NCBI GenBank assembly: GCA_902764705.1
Contig: CACWWZ010000043.1
Location: forward strand, 1 to 57,075
Length of the DNA: 57,075 nucleotides
From: an uncultured Prevotellaceae bacterium
GTDB lineage: Bacteria; Bacteroidota; Bacteroidia; Bacteroidales; Bacteroidaceae
Reading direction: 5' to 3'
Shown: piece after piece, positions 51,044 to 57,075 of the stretch
Position numbering within the stretch: the first letter of the stretch is position 1
Layout: each line of letters begins with the position of its first letter
Program-made: the position numbers and the translations under genes
Notes under the pieces: model-generated
Database searches by the model: none
The model's input: only the letters and a program-made list of their open reading frames with translations
Told to the model about the DNA's origin: nothing

Positions 51044-52456
51044 TTATTCTGCTTCTGCAGGAGCAGGAACAGGCGCGACGTTCTTGTTCTTTGCCTTGGC
51101 AGCCAGTTCCTTCAGCTTGTCCTTGCCCTTGAAGGCAAATACCCATACGAGGAAGCCTGCCAGAACCAGGAGACCGATGCCCAGCAGCGGACGATAGAAC
51201 AGCCATGCAATGGCAATGACGATGAGCGACCAGGCAATACCGATAATGGTGCAAACAAGTCCCACACCCCAGCCGAAGATGCCGGCAATGAAAGGAACGA
51301 CCTTGAGAATGGTCTCGATGAAACCGAAGATACCCTTCAAACCGCCAATGACCATCAGCACACCAAGAATGCGCAGCATCCAAGTCCACATGGTGTTGGC
51401 ATCCTGAGCGTCCTCGATAATCTCGTCACCCGTCTTCTTACCCATCACGAGGGTCTGGAAGCGCTTGCCGTTCTTAGCCTTGAAAGGCTTGAAAGAGTCG
51501 CCGTCGACAACAGCCATCACAGTAACCTTGGCAGGAACAATCTTTTCGAAGGTGATGCGAACATCACCCACCTCAGGAGAACCGGGAACACGTCCGAAAT
51601 AGAGCACGTTGCTTGCCTGGTGAACATACTCTAAGTCCTTTTTGTTCTCAGCCTGGGCCATAGCCTCATTGATAGAGTCGTTGATAGCCTGCTGAGCGTC
51701 GAGGGCTGCCCTGACAGAATCGGGAAGCATGGCTTTGATGGAATCGGGAATAGCCGGTTGCTGAACGGGCTGCTGAGTAGGCTGCTGTGGTTTCTGAACA
51801 CCATAGAAACGCTCGTAGGCAGCCTGAGTGCTCTTGTCGAACTGCTTCAACAGGTCCTCGGCAACAGCCAGATCAATGTCCTCACGGGACGAGATGCTGT
51901 GAATGAGGCTTTCAGTGAGTTTATAGGCACCCCACGACACATTCTCGGCCCACTGCTCGTCGTTCTCGAAGGTAGCCAGCACCATGTTCTTTTTCTGATA
52001 GGCAGGGTCCTTGAACGAGGCAGACTCGATGGGACGGCTCACCCACTCCTTAGAATAGGTATAGGTCGTGGTGGTCACTTCCTTACCGCCAAGCTTGTCT
52101 TCCTTCTTCTCAGTAGCATGCTCCACCCACTGATAGTACTCTACCGTGCGACGCAGCGAGATGGCCTTGGCACCGATGCCGAACTGGGCATCCGTCAGAG
52201 AATCCTCGGTGGTAGCCAAAGCGGTACCACAAATCAGTTCACCCTCGAGAGAGGCATCCTTCTTATTAGGATTTTCCATCTCGACATAAGCACTGCCGGC
52301 CTCTTCGAGCATCTTCTCGGTCTTCACGGCACGACCTTCGTTCCACCAAAGCAGTGCAGTACCTGCAATGAACAGCAGAAATCCGCTGCCTATTGCCTTG
52401 AAAGAGTTTCCTACTCGGGTTCCATAACCCGTTGTCGTTGTTTCTGTATAAGCCAT
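51044..52456 (-). CDS. TMEM43-family membrane protein
   Basis: 470 aa. One N-terminal helix (GSGFLLFIAGTALLWWNEGR), then a large extracytoplasmic domain with the family blocks NEGRAVKTEKMLEEA and EYYQWVEHATEKKEDK. A Gln/Pro-rich insert (QKPQQPTQQPVQQPAIPD) precedes three to four C-terminal helices (ILGVLMVIGGLKGIFGFI, VGLVCTIIGIAWSLIVIAIA). Homologues in bacteria are uncharacterised. Confidence 0.85.
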   Translation of the reverse strand: MAYTETTTTGYGTRVGNSFKAIGSGFLLFIAGTALLWWNEGRAVKTEKMLEEAGSAYVEMENPNKKDASLEGELICGTALATTEDSLTDAQFGIGAKAISLRRTVEYYQWVEHATEKKEDKLGGKEVTTTTYTYSKEWVSRPIESASFKDPAYQKKNMVLATFENDEQWAENVSWGAYKLTESLIHSISSREDIDLAVAEDLLKQFDKSTQAAYERFYGVQKPQQPTQQPVQQPAIPDSIKAMLPDSVRAALDAQQAINDSINEAMAQAENKKDLEYVHQASNVLYFGRVPGSPEVGDVRITFEKIVPAKVTVMAVVDGDSFKPFKAKNGKRFQTLVMGKKTGDEIIEDAQDANTMWTWMLRILGVLMVIGGLKGIFGFIETILKVVPFIAGIFGWGVGLVCTIIGIAWSLIVIAIAWLFYRPLLGIGLLVLAGFLVWVFAFKGKDKLKELAAKAKNKNVAPVPAPAEAE

Positions 52457-52533
52457 AATTCTAATATTTATTGATTAATGTTTTTGGTTACAGTCTATAC
52501 TATGCTTTTCTTGATGAATAAGCTACCACGCCG

Positions 52534-52541
52534 CAAAGTTA
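52534..52541 (-). promoter_or_regulatory. -7 box of the TMEM43 gene
   Basis: TAACTTTG on the minus strand, 78 bp before the start. Confidence 0.55.
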
Positions 52542-52638
52542 CAAAAAAGAATTGAAATTGTACGGGCTTGCCAAAACTTTTTTCTATATGTGGCTCACTT
52601 TTTGTACGGAAAGATATCTAGAATTTAAGAAAAATATG

Positions 52639-52646
52639 TATCTTTG
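52639..52646 (+). promoter_or_regulatory. -7 box of the DUF1846 gene
   Basis: TATCTTTG, 28 bp before the ATG at 52674. Confidence 0.65.
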
Positions 52647-52673
52647 CAGTCAAAATTCAAAAAATACAAGGAA

Positions 52674-54137
52674 ATGAAGATTGGTTTTGACAACGAGAAG
52701 TATCTGAAGATACAGTCAGAGCACATTCGTGAGCGTATCGCCCAGTTTGACAGGAAACTTTACCTGGAATTGGGCGGAAAACTATTTGACGACCATCATG
52801 CATCACGCGTTTTACCCGGTTTCAAACCCGATTCGAAACTGCGTATGCTGGCCCAACTGAGAGACGAGTTGGAAATTGTTATTGTTGTCTCGGCAGAGGA
52901 TATCGAAAAAAATAAGATTCGTGCCGACCTCGGCATCACTTACGACGAGGACGTGCTCCGTCTGCGCGAGGAGTTTATGGATCGTAACTTTATGGTTGGT
53001 TCTGTGGTGATTACTCACTATAACGGACAACACACCGCAGACCAGTTCCGCCATCGTCTAGAGAGAATGGGCATCAAATCTTACGTGCATTATCTGATTG
53101 ACGGATATCCTCATAATGTGGAACTGATTGCATCGGACGAAGGTTTCGGCAAGAACGACTACGTAGAAACGTCGCGCCAATTGGTCATCATCACAGCTCC
53201 CGGCCCCGGCTCAGGCAAGATGGCAGTATGTCTTAGCCAGCTATATAACGAAAACAAGCGGGGCATTCGTGCGGGATATGCCAAATTCGAAACGTTCCCT
53301 GTATGGAATCTGCCGTTGAAACACCCTGTGAACATAGCTTACGAGGCTGCTACAGCAGACCTGAACGACGTCAACATGATTGACCCGTTCCATCTGGAGG
53401 CCTACGACAAGATTGCCGTCAACTATAATCGTGACATCGAGATTTTCCCTGTACTGACCGCACTCTTTGAGGGTATCTACGGTGAGAATCCCTATAAGAG
53501 TCCTACGGATATGGGTGTAAACATGGTAGGATTTTGCATCAGCGACGACGAAGTTTGCTGTAATGCCTCGCGTGACGAGATTATCCGCCGTTACTATGAT
53601 GCCACGAACAAGATGGCCGACGGCATTGACAACGAGCGTGAGGTGAACAAGATTCTGATGCTCTTCAACCAGGCAAAGATTTCTACGGCTTATCGTCGTG
53701 TGACAGTAGCGGCCCAAGCCAAACAGGAACTAACGGGGCACACTTCCTCAGCTATGGAACTGGAGGATGGCACCATCATCACAGCTAAATCATCGCCCTT
53801 GCTGGGTTGTTCGGCAGCACTGCTTCTCAATGCCACCAAACATCTAGCAGGTATAGATCACGAGGCCAAGCTCATTCCACAGAGGTTCATCGAACCCATA
53901 CAGAAGACCAAGATAGATTACCTGGGCGGACGGAATCCCCGTCTGCATACGGACGAAGTGCTGGTGGCTCTTTCAGTGTTGTCGAAGGACGACGAACAGT
54001 GCCAGCAGGCTCTGGCTCAGTTGCCTCGATTGCAGGGCTGCCAAGTACACTCGACGGTGATGCTATCGGAGGTAGACCGGAAAATCTTCAAGAAACTGGG
54101 CTGCGGACTGACTTGTGACCCCGTAAGGAAGAAATAA
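52674..54137 (+). CDS. DUF1846 family protein
   Basis: 487 aa, soluble. Matches the DUF1846 family throughout: KIGFDNEKYLKIQSEHIRER, LYLELGGKLFDDHHASRVLP, FKPDSKLRML, ITAPGPGSGKMAVCLSQLYN (a P-loop-like element) and LGGRNPRLHTDEVLVALSVL. Known structures exist but the activity is unsettled; a nucleotide-dependent role is inferred from the loop. The start at 52674 follows the promoter. Confidence 0.9.
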   Translation: MKIGFDNEKYLKIQSEHIRERIAQFDRKLYLELGGKLFDDHHASRVLPGFKPDSKLRMLAQLRDELEIVIVVSAEDIEKNKIRADLGITYDEDVLRLREEFMDRNFMVGSVVITHYNGQHTADQFRHRLERMGIKSYVHYLIDGYPHNVELIASDEGFGKNDYVETSRQLVIITAPGPGSGKMAVCLSQLYNENKRGIRAGYAKFETFPVWNLPLKHPVNIAYEAATADLNDVNMIDPFHLEAYDKIAVNYNRDIEIFPVLTALFEGIYGENPYKSPTDMGVNMVGFCISDDEVCCNASRDEIIRRYYDATNKMADGIDNEREVNKILMLFNQAKISTAYRRVTVAAQAKQELTGHTSSAMELEDGTIITAKSSPLLGCSAALLLNATKHLAGIDHEAKLIPQRFIEPIQKTKIDYLGGRNPRLHTDEVLVALSVLSKDDEQCQQALAQLPRLQGCQVHSTVMLSEVDRKIFKKLGCGLTCDPVRKK

Positions 54138-54172
54138 CGAAATATCGGTATAACGAAATAACGCCATTATAA

Positions 54173-54198
54173 AAGGGAACCTTGAGAGGGTTCCCTTC
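54173..54198. terminator. Bidirectional terminator between DUF1846 and DPP4 genes
   Basis: AAGGGAACC, short loop, GGTTCCCTT, with T-rich flank on the right and A-rich flank on the left. Confidence 0.75.
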
Positions 54199-54202
54199 TT
54201 TA

Positions 54203-56404
54203 TTACTTCAGTTCTTCTTTAAAGAATTTCACGCATTGGCGATACAAATGGTTACGTGTGTTTCCACCATAAATGCTATGATTGCGGTTGGTGTATACCA
54301 ACTGACGAAAATCCTTGTCAGCCTGTACCAACGCCTCCGTATACTCTGCCGTATTACGGAAGTGCACATTATCATCTGCCATTCCATGACAAAGCAATAA
54401 TGCTCCGTGCAGTTTTGCGACACGGCTTATCGGACAATCATCATAACCTGCAGCATTCTCCTTAGGAGTGCGCATAAAGCGTTCTGTATAAACAGTATCG
54501 TAGTAACGCCACGAGGTGGGAGGAGCAATGGCAATACCGGCACGGAACACTTCCCTACCCTCGGACATGGCCATCAGCGTGTTAAAGCCTCCGAAACTCC
54601 AGCCCCAGATGGCGATACGATCCTTATCGACATACGACTGCTGCCCCAACCAAAGGGCTGCCTCTACCTGGTCACGGGCTTCAAGCTGTCCGAGTTTCAG
54701 GTATGTACACTTCTCAAAATCTGCACCGCGTCCACCAGTACCGCGATTGTCAATACAAACACAGAGGAATCCCTGCTGACACAGGTATTGTTCCAGGATG
54801 GCTCCTTGACCGGACATTCCTATATTCCAGCGGTCAGCCACTTGTTGATTACCCGGACCACCATACTGGTACATGATGACGGGATAACGCTTCGACGCAT
54901 TGAAGTTAGCAGGCTTTATAAGCCAGCCATTCAGCTGAACACCCTCCGACGTTGTGAAGGTGAAGAGTTCGCGCTTTCCCAGCTGATACTCCGAAAGTTT
55001 CTGTTGAAGTGGTTTGTTGTCAATCAGCGTCGTCAGTTCCTTGCCGATATTATTGCAAACTGAATAAACGGGTGGTGTATCGATATTGCTCCACGTATGG
55101 ATGAAATATTTGAAATCGGTACTGAATATTGCCGCATTCCAGCCTGCCTTGGGAGTCAGGCATTCGCGTTTTCCGTTCTGATGGGCAACCCATACACGCT
55201 GGTCAGTAGCACCATTCTCGTGAGAAGAATAATAGACATTGCCTGTCTGCTCATCATAGCCGTAGACAGCACTGACCTCATAGTTGCCGTCATCCACTTG
55301 ACGAAGTAACTGACCATTATGGTTATAGAGATACAGGTGCATCCATCCTGAGCGATCACTGGGCAAAAGTATATGACGATCGGTAATCTGAATACCGTCC
55401 ATTGCTTCTTCCCTGACATATTTGCTGACTTTCTCCTCGATGACCTGCTTGCAAACCGTCGACAACGGATTGCACATAAAGATACGCAAACAGTCCTGAT
55501 GGCGGTTCAGCGTGTACACAGCCACCTGCTGGGGCTGAGTGGTCATCTTCAGACGAGGCACATAGTCGTCAGCATCAAGTGGCAACTGCAACTGACGGGT
55601 CTGACGGCTACTGATATCAAAACTCCAGACAGTCACCTTTGAATTCACTTCGCCAGCTATCGGATATTTATAGGTGTAGGCACCAGGATAGTCAGCATAC
55701 TCCTTTCGTTCAGGCTTCAGACCCTTGAACAAAGGCATAGAGTATTCCTTCACGGCCTTTTCGTCGTAACGAACCCAAACCAGTTGTTTGCTATCGGCAG
55801 TAAACACCATTGAACGGGCCAGTCCGAACTCCTCTTCGTTCACCCAGTCAGGGATGCCATTTATCACTTCATTACGCTTGCCGTCCTTCGTAATCTGCAC
55901 TTCCGCATTATCGTACAACAACTTGATTATGAAGATGTTATTGTCTCTTACGAAAGCAATCTGAAGACCGTCTGGAGAAAACAAAGGAGTCTGTTGTGGA
56001 CCATTCTCTGATAATGGAACCAAACGATTATTACGGACCGTATAGATGTAATAGTTGGCAGTAAACGAATGACGATAGATACGCTCCATCTGGGTCTGAA
56101 TGAGCAGTCGTTGACCGTCAGGACTGACAATATAATCTTCTACCTTGTCAATTGTCGCCCCCTTGGCAGTTTTAGCATCAAACAATACGCCAATCTGTTT
56201 GCCCGTCTTGAACGAATACTGCTCAATGCGCTGACCGTCACTACTCAACTGAGCATAAGACTCTCCGTCACTTAAGGGTTTCACCGCAGCCATCGACTCA
56301 CCACGAAATTCTCCCTTCGTAATATCCTTTAAATCTAAATTCTGAGCAGGAGCATATCCTGAACCCATTACTACCGTAACACAGAGTAAAAGTAGATTTT
56401 TCAT
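54203..56404 (-). CDS. Dipeptidyl peptidase IV-like S9 serine peptidase
   Basis: 733 aa. Signal peptide MKNLLLLCVTVVMGSGYAPA. An eight-bladed beta-propeller N-terminal domain (LSSDGQRIEQYSF, SPDGLQIAFVRDNNIFI) and a C-terminal alpha/beta hydrolase. The triad is Ser in IWGWSFGGFN, Asp in GMADDNVHF and His in NRNHSIYGGN. It cleaves X-Pro or X-Ala dipeptides from peptides in the periplasm or outside. It sits 19 bp after the next gene and is probably cotranscribed. Confidence 0.92.
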   Translation of the reverse strand: MKNLLLLCVTVVMGSGYAPAQNLDLKDITKGEFRGESMAAVKPLSDGESYAQLSSDGQRIEQYSFKTGKQIGVLFDAKTAKGATIDKVEDYIVSPDGQRLLIQTQMERIYRHSFTANYYIYTVRNNRLVPLSENGPQQTPLFSPDGLQIAFVRDNNIFIIKLLYDNAEVQITKDGKRNEVINGIPDWVNEEEFGLARSMVFTADSKQLVWVRYDEKAVKEYSMPLFKGLKPERKEYADYPGAYTYKYPIAGEVNSKVTVWSFDISSRQTRQLQLPLDADDYVPRLKMTTQPQQVAVYTLNRHQDCLRIFMCNPLSTVCKQVIEEKVSKYVREEAMDGIQITDRHILLPSDRSGWMHLYLYNHNGQLLRQVDDGNYEVSAVYGYDEQTGNVYYSSHENGATDQRVWVAHQNGKRECLTPKAGWNAAIFSTDFKYFIHTWSNIDTPPVYSVCNNIGKELTTLIDNKPLQQKLSEYQLGKRELFTFTTSEGVQLNGWLIKPANFNASKRYPVIMYQYGGPGNQQVADRWNIGMSGQGAILEQYLCQQGFLCVCIDNRGTGGRGADFEKCTYLKLGQLEARDQVEAALWLGQQSYVDKDRIAIWGWSFGGFNTLMAMSEGREVFRAGIAIAPPTSWRYYDTVYTERFMRTPKENAAGYDDCPISRVAKLHGALLLCHGMADDNVHFRNTAEYTEALVQADKDFRQLVYTNRNHSIYGGNTRNHLYRQCVKFFKEELK

Positions 56405-56423
56405 CATTATTCTTATCATATTA

Positions 56424-56852
56424 CTATCTATTTTTCATATATAATCTCACTGCTTCCTCAACGCTTTGAGATTTCATCATTTCTTTCATCTCAGGCATTC
56501 TCAGCGCTTCTTTCAGGTCATCCTCACCAACAGTCAGATGAACCTGTCCAAATACGCCAAAAGAAATAGGAAGAAACATCTCCTTATATCTCAATAAACC
56601 TATCGTATAGAAAGTGCGTTCTTGCACCACTAGGTTCTTCGAAAGGTAATCGTCCACTTTATCCAATGTCGACACCGTGCCTATCGTGGCATACTCGGCT
56701 GTAAGCGGATTCGCGTGCAACTCACGGTCTACAACCTTCGCCACCGCTCTCTTCACAGTATCGTAATGCTCAGACCTGTCAGGCTTTGTCGTCGTCAGAA
56801 CTACCAGTCCAACTAATATGACACACAAGATTATCAGCAGTATCTTCTTCAT
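56424..56852 (-). CDS. Small membrane-anchored protein (DUF4359-like)
   Basis: 142 aa. One N-terminal helix (MKKILLIILCVILVGLVVLT), then an extracytoplasmic part with TKPDRSEHYDTVKRAVAKVV and the C-terminal block FYTIGLLRYKEMFLPISFGV, FGQVHLTV. The last block resembles DUF4359-type proteins; the match is by eye. First gene before DPP4. Confidence 0.6.
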   Translation of the reverse strand: MKKILLIILCVILVGLVVLTTTKPDRSEHYDTVKRAVAKVVDRELHANPLTAEYATIGTVSTLDKVDDYLSKNLVVQERTFYTIGLLRYKEMFLPISFGVFGQVHLTVGEDDLKEALRMPEMKEMMKSQSVEEAVRLYMKNR

Positions 56853-56870
56853 ACTTTGCCAATTTACTGG

Positions 56871-56878
56871 CAAAGATA
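56871..56878 (-). promoter_or_regulatory. -7 box of the two-gene DPP4 operon
   Basis: TATCTTTG on the minus strand, 19 bp before the start at 56852. Confidence 0.65.
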
Positions 56879-56982
56879 CGAAAAAACGAAAGAAAAGCCA
56901 AATTAATTTGAATTTTTTCTGAATAATAGTAAGTTTCAGTGAAGTCTATGAGACGAAAGAAGCCCTCTAATCATTGAAGAGG

Positions 56983-57027
56983 AAAAAACGAAGGAAGCCC
57001 TCTCATCGTTGCTGATGAAAGGGCTTC
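56983..57027 (-). terminator. rRNA operon terminator
   Basis: On the minus strand GAAGCCCTTTCATC, 6-nt loop, GATGAGAGGGCTTC, then CTTCGTTTTTT. A second, weaker CCTCT...AGAGG hairpin follows (56962-56982). It lies just past the 5S 3' end. Confidence 0.85.
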
Positions 57028-57041
57028 TCTCTGAAAAAAAG

Positions 57042-57075
57042 TGGCGGCCTCCTACTCTCCCGCATTGCATTGCAG
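57042..57075 (-). rRNA. rrf: 5S rRNA, 3' end (partial)
   Basis: Reading the minus strand, the sequence ends ATGCGGGAGAGTAGGAGGCC GCCAC, the 3' tail typical of Bacteroidota 5S rRNA. The rest lies outside the window, so an rRNA operon reads leftward from beyond the right edge. Confidence 0.85.

Overview
The window comes from a Bacteroidales chromosome, most likely Prevotella/Segatella or a close relative. Three things point there. Nearly every promoter has the Bacteroidota -7 box TAnnTTTG (mostly TACCTTTG or TATCTTTG), often with an upstream TTTG about 20 bp away. Many proteins belong to Bacteroidota families (serine palmitoyltransferase, DUF4301, DUF4738, DUF3078, HU-CCDC81/SPOR, smalltalk protein, VorB-type oxidoreductase). 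Intergenic regions carry short heptamer-like phrase repeats (TTAAACA, GAAGAAT, CTCTAAA). The right edge ends in the 3' tail of a 5S rRNA on the minus strand, so an rRNA operon reads into the window.

Layout. 1-13.2 kb and 26.2-57 kb are mostly housekeeping chromosome. 1-3.1 kb: lipoprotein fragment, tRNA-Pro, serine palmitoyltransferase, lipid kinase and a FeoB-associated-type small protein. 3.2-4.7 kb: tRNA-Cys, galE and two tRNA-Asp. 4.7-9.5 kb (minus): engB, ABC-F, recR, a small membrane protein, a glycosyltransferase and a GNAT, with several overlapping junctions. 9.6-13.2 kb: rho, ansA and a free methionine-R-sulfoxide reductase. 26.2-31.7 kb: dipeptidyl carboxypeptidase, DUF4301, omega-amidase and DUF4738. 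31.8-37.2 kb: SPOR protein, FHA protein and hisG-hisD-hisC with an S23 four-helix gene inserted. 37.2-47 kb: secreted GH2 beta-galactosidase, a vor/kor ferredoxin-oxidoreductase operon, retropepsin-like protein and OmpA. 47-57 kb: DUF1573, DUF3078, YidC, TMEM43, DUF1846, DPP4, a small membrane-anchored protein and 5S.

The accessory region is 13.2-26.1 kb. It has a VirE_N/DUF3987 primase-like protein, a T4-type lysozyme, a 55-aa basic protein, a Rha-KilAC antirepressor, an OB-fold-like protein, two proteins sharing an NHFE-GSN-QVFN motif, a WYL regulator, a 52-aa peptide, a frameshifted GLUG-repeat surface protein, an HU-like protein and a smalltalk protein. No integrase, relaxase, capsid or tail gene is visible, so it looks like a domesticated, partly decaying phage- or replicon-derived locus.

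The most striking signal is non-coding. Three arrays of four tandem 9-bp units (consensus ATGACANNT) lie at 13278-13313, 24997-25032 and 25131-25166. The last two face away from each other around a perfect 38-bp AT-rich palindrome (25067-25104), beside the HU gene. The first overlaps the primase stop codon and is an inverted near-copy (34 of 36 bases) of the second. This is an origin-like layout next to a primase-like gene. A GC-rich palindromic element encoding LTPxPSPTGEGS-like peptides is inserted inside three protein genes of the same island.

Other anomalies are a deletion fusing the vor ferredoxin to its alpha subunit, an A10 frameshift in the S23 gene, twice the same +1 frameshift in the GLUG gene, a duplicated promoter with a leaderless GTG start at 31.8 kb, and five 21-bp-spaced repeats after yidC.
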